This document shows positions 23,789 to 31,543 of a stretch of 34,763 nt of DNA, one piece after another. Made by a program: the position numbers and the translations under genes. Every line of letters begins with the position of its first letter. The first letter of the stretch is position 1. The stretch is taken from positions 1 through 34,763 of the forward strand of contig NZ_JABVEB010000057.1 of NCBI RefSeq assembly GCF_014323665.1, in the 5' to 3' direction. This DNA is from Actinomadura sp. HBU206391. GTDB taxonomy: Bacteria; Actinomycetota; Actinomycetes; Streptosporangiales; Streptosporangiaceae. The notes beneath the pieces were generated by a model. That model was not told the origin of the DNA, ran no database searches, and saw only the letters and a list, made by a program, of their open reading frames with translations.

Positions 23789-23978
23789 ACCCGGTCACCC
23801 CTTGCAGCGGATCCGAAATGCCTCAGGCACCTTACTGAATCGTGGCGGTGCCGTACCCGGGAGTTCATCCCCGTCACGCCGGTGCGGGCGCCGGAGCGCG
23901 GCGAAGGGCGACCGCAGTTGGCCGGATGCGGCGATTGACGCCGCTCACACGCACGTTCAATGTGAAGCACGCGGCGAC

Positions 23979-23998
23979 TGTTTCGACGGCTCGAAACA
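23979..23998. promoter_or_regulatory. Perfect inverted repeat between permease and injection-system operon
   Basis: TGTTTCGA-CGGC-TCGAAACA is a perfect 8-bp dyad with a 4-nt centre. It lies 55 bp upstream of the sheath start and 190 bp from the permease start, in the only intergenic region from which the injection-system operon can be transcribed. It may be a repressor site or an RNA hairpin. Confidence 0.55.
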
Positions 23999-24052
23999 TC
24001 ACGGGGGTCTCCGCGAGTCCGCGCCGGCGGGCTGTCCGGTGAGGGGGACGCA

Positions 24053-26332
24053 ATGGCTTCTGTGATTCCTGGTGTGAGCGTTCGCACGGTCTTCGAGCCG
24101 CCTCCCGTGCTGGCGGGGGCGACCGGCATCCTCGGCGCCGTCGGCGTGACCGATCGGGGGCCGGTCGATCCGACCCCGGTCGGCAGCTTCTCGGAGTTCA
24201 CCGAGATCTTCGGACCGGCGAGCCGGTTCACCATGCCCGAGCTGCGGGCCGCCTTCGCCAACGGGGTGGCACGGGCCGTGGTGGCCCGCACGGCCCCGGG
24301 AGCCGGCGCCAAGGCGGGGCTCACGCTCAAGGACGACGAGGGCGAGAACGTCGTCAGGCTGAGCGCACGCGCCGAAGGCGCATGGGGCAACCGGGTCGCG
24401 GTACGGGTCACGCAGATCCGCACGCTCTCCGGTGAGGGCGTCAAGTACGTCAACCTCGAGGTGGCGCTGGACGGCGAGGTCGCCGAGACCATCGACAACC
24501 TCGTCATGGACGCCGCGAGCGACCACTACCTGTTCGACAAGATCAACCAGAGATCGCGCATCCTCGTCGCGACCGACCCGCTGATGGAGGCCGAGCTGCC
24601 GTCGGCGCTGGTGGCCGACCTCGACGGCTCCGGTGCGCGCGCCGCGTCGGCGCTGCTCACGCACGGCCAGGCGGCCGTCGCCACCGCGACGGCCGGTCGT
24701 CGCGGCCGGGCGGGCAACCGGCACGCGGTGCGGGTCACCGACGGGCGCGCTTCACTGACGCTGACCGACGGTGCGAGCAAGCCCACGGCCATCGTGCGGG
24801 CCAGGACGCCCGGAACGGGGGGCACCGCCATCAAGGTGGGCGTCGAGACCGTCGACGCCCAGACCGTGCACCTGACGGTCAATCCCTCCGGCGGCACGGT
24901 GCGCACGACCGCCAACGTCAAGAACGTCGCGGAGCTCGTCGCCTCGCTCGCGTCCGACCCCGACATCGTGGCCGAGGTGATCGAGGGCGGTGGTCTGCCG
25001 GCGCCGCTCACCGCCACGCCACTCGCCAGGACCGTGACGGTGACCGTGTCGACCGAGGGGTCCGAGCCGCGCCGCTACGCCGACCTGGCCGACCTGGACG
25101 CCATCGCGAAGATCAAGGACTCGGCGGTCGGATTCGCCAAGGCCGCGGCGGCCACGGCCCTGCCCGACGCGGGCGACGGCACCCCCCTCACCGGCGGACG
25201 GGACGAAGGCCCGGCGCTGCGGCTGAAGGGCGACAGCGACGAGGACGTCGTCGAGTTGTACGCCCTCGCCGGCGTCGGCGCGAGCCTCGGCGTGACGGTG
25301 ACCCGCTCGATCTCGACCATCGACAGCGCCACCCCCGTGCTCAACCTCAAGGTGCGGGCGGACGGCCAGGACGCCGAGGAGTACGGCGACCTCACCATGG
25401 ACCCCGATGACGAGCGCTACCTGCCCGCGGTGCTCGGCGACTCGGCGCTGCTCCGCGCGACCGACCTGTTCACGCCGAGCCGCACCACGTCCATGCCGGC
25501 CGCGCTGCCCCGGCGCACCAAGCTGACCGGGGGCGCGTCGCCGCTCGCTTCGGACTACCAGGACGCCTTGGACCGGCTCGAGAGCGCCGAGGAGCCCGAC
25601 CTCGTGATCGCGAGCGTCGGCGCCCAGCTGGACGACGCGGGGGTCCGTACGGTGCACCAACAGGTCGTCGCGCACTGTACGAAGATGGCCGACCTGGCGC
25701 GCAACCGCATCGGCATCGGCTCGGTCACCGCCGCGGAGTACGCCACCGGTCCGAAGGCCATGGCCGACCACGCCGACGAGGTGCGCAGCGACCATTTCGC
25801 CCTGGTCGCGCCGGCGGGCGGCGAGGGCGCCTTCGCCGGGCTCCTCGCCCATCTGGTCTTCTTCGACTCACCCACGTTCAAGACCGTTCCCGCCCTCGGC
25901 GTCCCCCCGGGCGCCTGGTCGGACGCCCAGCTGGAGCAGCTGGTCAGCGCGAACATCGCGGCGATCACCAAGCGCCGGGGCCTCGGGATCATCTGCGTCA
26001 AGGGCCTGCTCACCTCCGGCCGGCAGATCAACGTCCAGCGCACCGCCGACAAGGCGGTACGCGACATCAAGGCGATCGCCGACGTCTACATCGGGCTCCT
26101 CAACGACGAGGGCACGCGCAACGCGCTCAAGCAGCAGGTCAGCGCGCGTCTGTTCCAGATGGCGGCGGACGGGGCGCTGGTCCCGTCGACCGACGGGACC
26201 AGCCCGGCGTTCACCGCCGACGTGCACTCGACCCAGGCCGACTTCGGCCAGGGCATCGTGCGGATCGACGTCGCCATCCGGCCGGTCCGGGCCATCGACT
26301 ACATCAACGCGACCATTCTCGTCCGCAACTGA
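24053..26332 (+). CDS. Contractile tail sheath protein, enlarged
   Basis: A 759-aa sheath of the phage-tail type, larger than the usual 350-520. The N terminus (SVIPGVSVRTVFEPPPVLAG, GVTDRGPVDPTPVGSFSEFT) and the C-terminal domain (RRGLGIICVKGLLTSGRQIN, DYINATILVRN) form the conserved core that polymerises around the tube. The middle contains outer beta domains. Residues 90-181 and 389-472 are clearly duplicated (ENVVRLSARAEG / EDVVELYALAG; YVNLEVALDG / VLNLKVRADG), and 210-333 may be a more distant copy. GAGGGGGA precedes the ATG by 5 nt. It is the first gene of the operon. Confidence 0.93.
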   Translation: MASVIPGVSVRTVFEPPPVLAGATGILGAVGVTDRGPVDPTPVGSFSEFTEIFGPASRFTMPELRAAFANGVARAVVARTAPGAGAKAGLTLKDDEGENVVRLSARAEGAWGNRVAVRVTQIRTLSGEGVKYVNLEVALDGEVAETIDNLVMDAASDHYLFDKINQRSRILVATDPLMEAELPSALVADLDGSGARAASALLTHGQAAVATATAGRRGRAGNRHAVRVTDGRASLTLTDGASKPTAIVRARTPGTGGTAIKVGVETVDAQTVHLTVNPSGGTVRTTANVKNVAELVASLASDPDIVAEVIEGGGLPAPLTATPLARTVTVTVSTEGSEPRRYADLADLDAIAKIKDSAVGFAKAAAATALPDAGDGTPLTGGRDEGPALRLKGDSDEDVVELYALAGVGASLGVTVTRSISTIDSATPVLNLKVRADGQDAEEYGDLTMDPDDERYLPAVLGDSALLRATDLFTPSRTTSMPAALPRRTKLTGGASPLASDYQDALDRLESAEEPDLVIASVGAQLDDAGVRTVHQQVVAHCTKMADLARNRIGIGSVTAAEYATGPKAMADHADEVRSDHFALVAPAGGEGAFAGLLAHLVFFDSPTFKTVPALGVPPGAWSDAQLEQLVSANIAAITKRRGLGIICVKGLLTSGRQINVQRTADKAVRDIKAIADVYIGLLNDEGTRNALKQQVSARLFQMAADGALVPSTDGTSPAFTADVHSTQADFGQGIVRIDVAIRPVRAIDYINATILVRN

Positions 26333-26347
26333 TAGGGGGCAGCCGCC

Positions 26348-26728
26348 ATGACGCAGATCTTCACGGCCTTCGCGTCGGAGGCCCGGGTCAACGGCGAGAT
26401 CGTCGAAGGCCTGCAGGCGATCGAGTACCGCCATGTGCGCAACCGGTTCGATGTCGGCGCGATCGGCACCGACGAGCGAGTCGCCGTCTACTTCGGGCTG
26501 CGCCTCGTGGCCGGGCAACTCCGCGTGGCCTCCGACAGCCCGGCGCTCGACGCACTGCTCGCCTCTGGCGAGACGTTCGCGGTCAGCGCCACGCTGCGAC
26601 ACGGGGACGCCGCGCGTACGGTCACGTTCGACGACTGCGTGATGGAGGAGAAGACGTTCGCCCTGGCGACACAGGCCCATGGCGAGTCGACGTACACGTT
26701 CTCGGCCACCCGCGTCCGCGAAGAGTGA
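26348..26728 (+). CDS. Tail tube protein
   Basis: A 126-aa beta-rich protein directly after the sheath gene: RVNGEIVEGLQAIEYRHVRN, RVAVYFGLRLVAGQLRVASD and CVMEEKTFALATQAHGESTY. Size, position and strand pattern fit the small tube protein of contractile tails, which stacks into the inner rigid tube. It is shorter than most eCIS tubes (~150 aa). GGGGGCAGCC precedes the ATG. Only one tube gene is seen. Confidence 0.75.
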   Translation: MTQIFTAFASEARVNGEIVEGLQAIEYRHVRNRFDVGAIGTDERVAVYFGLRLVAGQLRVASDSPALDALLASGETFAVSATLRHGDAARTVTFDDCVMEEKTFALATQAHGESTYTFSATRVREE

Positions 26729-26732
26729 CCCG

Positions 26733-28196
26733 GTGCGACGAGTGCGGAACGCACGGGTCGATCCGGAGACGCTGACGGTTCGCGTCGGTGACCGGTCGTG
26801 GCCGTTCGACATCGATCTCGCCACGGCCGTGGTGTCGGTGCGGATCGACGGCGTTCGGCATGAGCTGCGGCCGCTGTGCTGGCGGGAGAAACTCGTGCTG
26901 GCCCGGTACGCCGCCGTGGCACCGCAACACGTCGACGCGGCCCTGGTGACCGGCCGCATCACGGCGGAGCCCGACGGGGCCGCGGACGCGTGGCCCGCCC
27001 TGGTCGCCCTCGCCCGCTGGGTGAACGGCCTGGACGGACCGGTGGCACGGCCCGGCTGCCCGCTGGACGCCGCCCTGCTGGGACGGGTCTCGGCCGCCGC
27101 GTGCCGCCACACCGGTTGCGCTCCGACCGAGCTGGGCGAGCTTGCCGCCATGGAGGTGGAGTCGCTCGCCGGCCCGCTCGCGGACGGCCCCACGGCGGAC
27201 GGCGATGAGGGCACCGGGCGGGACCTGCTGCACGAGGTGGCGCCCGCCGCCGCTCCGCGGCATGGCGGCGGCGACGCCGGCCATGGGACGGCGGGCCCCG
27301 GCGACGGCGTCACCCGCATCGTCGTGATCCCCGACCCGCAGGACGGTAGTGCCGCGAACGGCTCCACCGGCCCGGGGCACGCCGCCGACGATTCCGCGGA
27401 CGAGACCGCCGGAGGAACGGCGGAAGGAACTGGAGGAGGAATCGTGGAAGGGACCACGGACGGGAACGTGGGCGAAGACGCAGTGGCCGCTCGGCGCACC
27501 GAGTCGCCTCCCGGATCCGGCGGAGCCGCGCCACCGGCCGGGTTCTGGATCGCCGTCGATCCGGGAGCGGCCCGCGACCTGCCCTTCCTGGCCGGTGACG
27601 GGCGGGCGTCCCCGGCAGCCGCCGCGCGTGTTCCGTCGCACGCCGCCGATCCCACCGCACCACCGCGGAGGGAACCGCTCGGCCCGGTCGTCCTGCGCAG
27701 ACCCGGGCGGCCGCCGTCACCACCCGACGCGTCGGCCGTCGGCCCCGGGACGGGCGGGCAGGAACGCGATGCCGTACGACCGGTGCCGCAAGCGAGGCGA
27801 CGGGCTCCCGCCCGGGTCTCTCCGGAGGGCGGATCAGCCGCCCCGGCGGACTCGCCGAAGGGTCCGCCGGCGACGCCGCTGACGACTTCCCCGCCTCCGG
27901 CTCCCCCTCCTGCGACGCCGACGACGACCTGGCCGGCATCGCCACCGATGGCCTGGCGGGTGACACTGCCGATCGCCGGGTCCGAGCCGCCGATCGCCGG
28001 GCCAATGCCGCCGATGAACCGGCCCGCGCCGCCGCAGGCTCAGGAGGTGGCGCCGCCCGCGAACGCCGGCCCGGCGATCCCCGCCGTGCCCGGCTTGCCC
28101 GCCGTGGGCGGGTACGACCTGGACGAGATCATCGCCGCGCTCACCGAGCGGTTGAACGACGCGATCACCGACCTCGGCCTGGACGAGGAGGTGTGA
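26733..28196 (+). CDS. Tail chaperone-like protein with long proline/glycine-rich disordered region
   Basis: A 487-aa protein from the GTG at 26733, 4 bp after the tube stop. Residues 1-~155 are folded: VRVGDRSWPFDIDLATAVVS, ELRPLCWREKLVLARYAAVA and a set of helices like tail-assembly chaperones. From ~160 to ~445 the sequence is almost all Gly, Pro, Ala, Asp and Arg with no hydrophobic core. The last ~40 residues (YDLDEIIAALTERLNDAITD) form one amphipathic helix. The slot is where phage tails have chaperones and the tape measure; a length-setting role for the disordered region is speculative. The function is not known to me. Confidence 0.6.
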   Translation: MRRVRNARVDPETLTVRVGDRSWPFDIDLATAVVSVRIDGVRHELRPLCWREKLVLARYAAVAPQHVDAALVTGRITAEPDGAADAWPALVALARWVNGLDGPVARPGCPLDAALLGRVSAAACRHTGCAPTELGELAAMEVESLAGPLADGPTADGDEGTGRDLLHEVAPAAAPRHGGGDAGHGTAGPGDGVTRIVVIPDPQDGSAANGSTGPGHAADDSADETAGGTAEGTGGGIVEGTTDGNVGEDAVAARRTESPPGSGGAAPPAGFWIAVDPGAARDLPFLAGDGRASPAAAARVPSHAADPTAPPRREPLGPVVLRRPGRPPSPPDASAVGPGTGGQERDAVRPVPQARRRAPARVSPEGGSAAPADSPKGPPATPLTTSPPPAPPPATPTTTWPASPPMAWRVTLPIAGSEPPIAGPMPPMNRPAPPQAQEVAPPANAGPAIPAVPGLPAVGGYDLDEIIAALTERLNDAITDLGLDEEV

Positions 28197-28197
28197 G

Positions 28198-28857
28198 GTG
28201 GCGGACCCGGCGTCCGGCGCGACCCCGATGATCGGGAACGTCACGCTGTCGGCCGTCCAGTGGATGCGGCAGGAGACCGACGCCGAGCTGATCGCATGGC
28301 GCGTCCCCGGCCTCGACGGCACCCCGCACCAGCGGCTGGGGCGCGGCTCGCATCGCGTCCACGTGAGCGGCGTGCTGCTCGGCGACACCGCTGCCGACGA
28401 CCTCGCCGCACTGCAGGCGCTGGTGAAGGACGGCGCCCAGACGACCTTCACCGCCGACATCGTCACCGCGTTGGAGCTGCAGCAGGTGGTCGTGGAGTCG
28501 TTCGTGGCCGAGCAGGTCGTCGGCCGCGCCGGGCAGTACGCCTACACGGTGGTGGTGGCGGAGGATCCGCCGCTGCCGGCGCCGGCCGAGGTCGGCGCGT
28601 TCGGCGGGCTGGAGGGCTTCGGCGAGCTCGGTTTCGACGGGCTCGACGACGTGCTCGGCGACATCTCCGACCTGGCCGGAGACCTGACCGGCGCACTCGA
28701 CTCGGCGCTCGACGCCATCGTCTCCGCCGTACCGCTGGGCGACATCGGCGGCATCACCAACGTCCTCCAGCCGCTGACCGACGCGGCCGAGGCGGCCGGC
28801 GAGGCCGGTGGCGGAGCGACGCCGGTCCTCGACCGGCTCAAAGAGATCTTCGGTTAG
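28198..28857 (+). CDS. Baseplate/hub-proximal tail protein, DNA_circ_N-like
   Basis: A 219-aa protein. The N-terminal ~125 residues (LIAWRVPGLDGTPHQRLGRG, HRVHVSGVLLGDTAADDLAA, VVVESFVAEQVVGRAGQYAY) resemble the N-terminal domain of Mu gp43-type 'DNA circularisation' proteins, which in practice are tail hub-to-tube connectors. The rest is a glycine- and acid-rich helical segment (LGDISDLAGDLTGALDSALD). GAGGAGG lies about 7 nt upstream of the GTG, which is 1 bp after the previous stop. It ends in TAG. Confidence 0.65.
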   Translation: MADPASGATPMIGNVTLSAVQWMRQETDAELIAWRVPGLDGTPHQRLGRGSHRVHVSGVLLGDTAADDLAALQALVKDGAQTTFTADIVTALELQQVVVESFVAEQVVGRAGQYAYTVVVAEDPPLPAPAEVGAFGGLEGFGELGFDGLDDVLGDISDLAGDLTGALDSALDAIVSAVPLGDIGGITNVLQPLTDAAEAAGEAGGGATPVLDRLKEIFG

Positions 28858-28864
28858 GAGGGTC

Positions 28865-29911
28865 ATGGCGGCGAGCACGAGGATTCCGGTGCCGGTCTGC
28901 GAGGTGACGCTCGGCGCCCAGCGCTGGACCGGCCAGTTGCTCACGGTCGAGATCGCCCTCGCCTCGGCCCCGCTCGTCGGCGTCGCGACGGTACGGCTGC
29001 CTCCCGCGGCCGCGGTCTCGGCGGTGCCGTCCGACAGCGCCACCGTCACGATCGACGGCGCGGACGTCATGCGCGGCACCGTCACGGCGGTGCGGCGCGG
29101 GCTCCACGCGATCACGGTGACCGTGCTCGACGCGGCCGGTGCGCTGGCTCGTTCCCGCCCGGCCACCACGTACGAGAAGACCGACGCGGGCACGGTGATC
29201 CGGGCCCTCGCGGGCGACGCGGGAGTGCCCACCGGCGACGTGGCAGACGGTGTCGGCCTGGCCTGGTACGCCGCGGACCCCTCTCGTACCGCACTGGAGC
29301 ATGTCGCCCGGCTGGCCGCCTGGTCCGGGGCGACGGCCTACGCGGACGCCGGTGGCAGTCTGGTCGCGACGGTGATCGGTGCGACCGAGCCGCAGACCGC
29401 GCTGCGGTACGGCCGCGAGGTCCTGAGCCACACCCAGGTCGCGCGGTCGAGCGAGGTCGAGGCGTTCACCGTGGCGGGCGAGGCCGGCGCGGGGGACGGC
29501 GGCGTGCCCGAGGCGCTGCGCCCGACCTCGGACTTCTTCGCGGGCAACCGGCCGGCCGGCCCGGACGGCGTCCACCGGTGGGGCTTCGCTCCGGCGCTGC
29601 GCACGACGACGGCCGCGGCCACGGCGGGGGCCGCCGCCCGCCGGCGTTACGTGGCGGGACGAGACACCGCGCGGCTCACCGCCTGGCTCCAGCCGTCACT
29701 GCGGCCCGGCAGCGTGATCCAGATCGCGGATCTGCCCGATCCGCCCCTTCCGGATCCTCCGGGAGGGGGGCCGTACTGGCTTGATCGGGTGACCCACCGC
29801 ATCAGCGCGCGCGGTGCGGTCACGACGGCGCGCCTCGTGCGCGGCGGGCCGGCGCTCGATCCACTCGCAGCGGCCGCCGGTGCGGCGGCCGGGCTGCTCA
29901 CAGGTATGTGA
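28865..29911 (+). CDS. Baseplate hub protein, gpD / VgrG-N (gp27-like) family
   Basis: A 348-aa hub protein: RIPVPVCEVTLGAQRWTGQL at the N terminus, DSATVTIDGADVMRGTVTAV, then TYEKTDAGTVIRALAGDAGV and ADPSRTALEHVARLAAWSGA, the typical helix pair of phage late-control protein D. The C-terminal part has LTAWLQPSLRPGSVIQIADL and YWLDRVTHRISARGAVTTAR. It would form the trimeric hub that carries the spike. ATG 28865 follows AGGAGG by 4 nt. Confidence 0.85.
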   Translation: MAASTRIPVPVCEVTLGAQRWTGQLLTVEIALASAPLVGVATVRLPPAAAVSAVPSDSATVTIDGADVMRGTVTAVRRGLHAITVTVLDAAGALARSRPATTYEKTDAGTVIRALAGDAGVPTGDVADGVGLAWYAADPSRTALEHVARLAAWSGATAYADAGGSLVATVIGATEPQTALRYGREVLSHTQVARSSEVEAFTVAGEAGAGDGGVPEALRPTSDFFAGNRPAGPDGVHRWGFAPALRTTTAAATAGAAARRRYVAGRDTARLTAWLQPSLRPGSVIQIADLPDPPLPDPPGGGPYWLDRVTHRISARGAVTTARLVRGGPALDPLAAAAGAAAGLLTGM

Positions 29912-29932
29912 CCCGAGGGAGGTGCGCCGAGC

Positions 29933-30610
29933 GTGCATGAGATGGTCGACTCGATCCGGCGGATCGCCCGAGCCGAGAACGGGCGCGCCGCCTGGCCGGC
30001 GCTCGGCCTCGTGACGTCGGTGCACACCGGCTCCGAGGCGGCCCCCGAACTCTCGTGCACGGTGCGGTTGCGCGAGAGCGGGGTCGTGCTGCCGCACGTG
30101 CCGATCGCGGTCGGCACGCTCGGGTTCGCCGCGCCCCCCTCCGAGGGCGATCTGGTGCTGGTGCTCTTCGCCGGCGGCGACCTGCACGCTCCGGCCATCG
30201 CGGGCTGCGTCTACGACGAGCGGGTCGCCGCACCGGTGAGCGAGCCGGGCCAGGTCGTCGCGTGGCTTCCGCGCTCGGAGCCCGACGAGACCAAGCGCCT
30301 CGAGATCATCATGCGGACGGCGGACGAACGCTCGGTGGCACTGCGCCTGGCAGGGGACGTCGAGGTGCTGGTCACCGTCCAGGAGGAGAAGGTCGAGCTC
30401 GTCGTGGGCAGGGCGACGATCACGCTCACCGCCTCGTCCGGCGACGACGCGACGGCCGAGATCAAGGCCGGCGACGCCGTGGTGCGCATCGAGCAGGCCG
30501 GCGACGTGACGGTCGAGGCGGCCGGGAAGCTCACGCTCAAGGGCGAGACGGTGGAGATCGCCGGCTCCTCCGAGGTCAAGGTCACGGGTCAGACGATCAA
30601 GCTCAACTAG
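29933..30610 (+). CDS. Central spike protein, gpV/gp5-like with OB-fold and beta-helix
   Basis: A 225-aa protein. Residues ~20-110 form an OB-fold (WPALGLVTSVHTGSEAAPEL, GFAAPPSEGDLVLVLFAGGD, LHAPAIAGCVYDE), the spike base. From ~130 short repeated strands (VEVLVTVQEEKVELVVGRAT, ATAEIKAGDAVVRIEQAGDV, EAAGKLTLKGETVEIAGSSE) give the triple beta-helix. The hub and spike, fused in Afp8/VgrG, are separate genes here. Start GTG 29933 with GGGAGG 10 nt upstream; ATG 29942 is an alternative. It ends in TAG, followed by a tandem duplication. Confidence 0.88.
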   Translation: MHEMVDSIRRIARAENGRAAWPALGLVTSVHTGSEAAPELSCTVRLRESGVVLPHVPIAVGTLGFAAPPSEGDLVLVLFAGGDLHAPAIAGCVYDERVAAPVSEPGQVVAWLPRSEPDETKRLEIIMRTADERSVALRLAGDVEVLVTVQEEKVELVVGRATITLTASSGDDATAEIKAGDAVVRIEQAGDVTVEAAGKLTLKGETVEIAGSSEVKVTGQTIKLN

Positions 30611-30611
30611 A

Positions 30612-30639
30612 AATCCGTATTCGGCAATCCGTATTCGGC
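30612..30639. repeat. Exact 14-bp tandem duplication after the spike stop codon
   Basis: AATCCGTATTCGGC occurs twice in a row, starting 2 nt after the TAG of the spike gene, in an AT-richer gap of 50 bp before the PAAR-like gene. Confidence 0.9.
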
Positions 30640-30660
30640 GACTCGATTGGGGGGTGTCTC

Positions 30661-31062
30661 GTGGGCCAGCCGGCGGCGAAGGCGGACGACCAGGTGGTCG
30701 GGACCGATACCCATATCGTCATGGTGCCCGCGGGTCCCTCGCTCGTGCCCACCCCGCTCCCGCACCCGTTCGCCGGCCGGCTGACCGGCGGTCTCGCCGG
30801 CTCGGTGCTGATCGAGGGCAAGGCCGCGGCGGTCGTCGGCTCCACCGCCGACCACACCGCCGGGCACGTGCCGACCCCGCCCGGCACGAGTTTCCAGAAA
30901 CCGCCGGCGGGTCGCGGCACCGTGCAGATGGGGAGCGCGACCGTGCTCGTCGAGGGCAAGGGACTGGCCCGCAACGGCGACACGGTTCTCACCTGCAACG
31001 ACCCGGCGGACGCTCCCGTCGGCTCGATCGTGGCGGCCGGCACCGTGCTGGTGGGGGGCTGA
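30661..31062 (+). CDS. PAAR-like spike-tip protein
   Basis: A 133-aa protein matching eCIS-type PAAR-like tips: PAAKADDQVVGTDTHIVMVP, TPLPHPFAGRLTGGLAGSVL, then VPTPPGTSFQKPPAGRGTVQ and GLARNGDTVLTCNDPADAPV. The His and Cys residues (H in DTHIV, PHPF and GHVP; C in LTCND) are candidate metal ligands of the sharpened tip. GTG 30661 follows GGGGGGTGTCTC. It caps the spike encoded by the previous gene. Confidence 0.9.
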   Translation: MGQPAAKADDQVVGTDTHIVMVPAGPSLVPTPLPHPFAGRLTGGLAGSVLIEGKAAAVVGSTADHTAGHVPTPPGTSFQKPPAGRGTVQMGSATVLVEGKGLARNGDTVLTCNDPADAPVGSIVAAGTVLVGG

Positions 31063-31063
31063 G

Positions 31064-31543
31064 GTGACCACTGTGCCGCTCGGCGCCGACCTGGCCCTGA
31101 CCCGCTTCACCGGCGCGGCGGGCGGGTCGCCGCTGGACGAGGCCCACTCGTGGGGAGCCCTCGATCTGGCGATCGCGTCCCGCCCGACCGGTCCGCGCAC
31201 CTCCGGCGAGCCGGGCCTGGCCGTCGTCACCGACCGGGAGAACCTCGCGCAGGCCCTGATCCTGCGCCTGATCACACCACGCGGCAGCCTCGCCCCGCTC
31301 GGGCACGTGGCGTACGGCAGCCGGCTCGGCGAGCTGGTCGGGCGCCGCGACGACGCGGCGGCCCGGGCACTGGCGCGGCTGTACGTGCTCGAGGCGCTGG
31401 CGGCCGAGCCTCGGGTCGCGGCGTTGGAGAGCCTGGTCGTCGAGACCGACGCCGCCCGGCCGGACGTCATCCGCATCGCGTTCGCCGCCGTTCCCGTGGG
31501 CGGCGGCGAGCCCCTCGCGCTGACCCTGGAGCTGGCGCCATGA
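31064..31543 (+). CDS. Baseplate wedge protein, gp25/gpW family
   Basis: A 159-aa protein with the gp25 lysozyme-like fold signature: TDRENLAQALILRLITPRGS, LGHVAYGSRLGELVG and the basic/acidic helix ALARLYVLEALAAEPRVAAL. It links baseplate to sheath and starts sheath assembly. GTG 31064 lies 1 bp after the preceding stop with GGGGGG upstream. Its stop overlaps the next start (ATGA). Confidence 0.9.
   Translation: MTTVPLGADLALTRFTGAAGGSPLDEAHSWGALDLAIASRPTGPRTSGEPGLAVVTDRENLAQALILRLITPRGSLAPLGHVAYGSRLGELVGRRDDAAARALARLYVLEALAAEPRVAALESLVVETDAARPDVIRIAFAAVPVGGGEPLALTLELAP

Noticed and set aside
23789..24052. c-di-AMP (ydaO-type) riboswitch upstream of the permease
   Set aside because: GGGGATGAACTCCCGGGTAC recalls one riboswitch block, but the other conserved blocks are missing.
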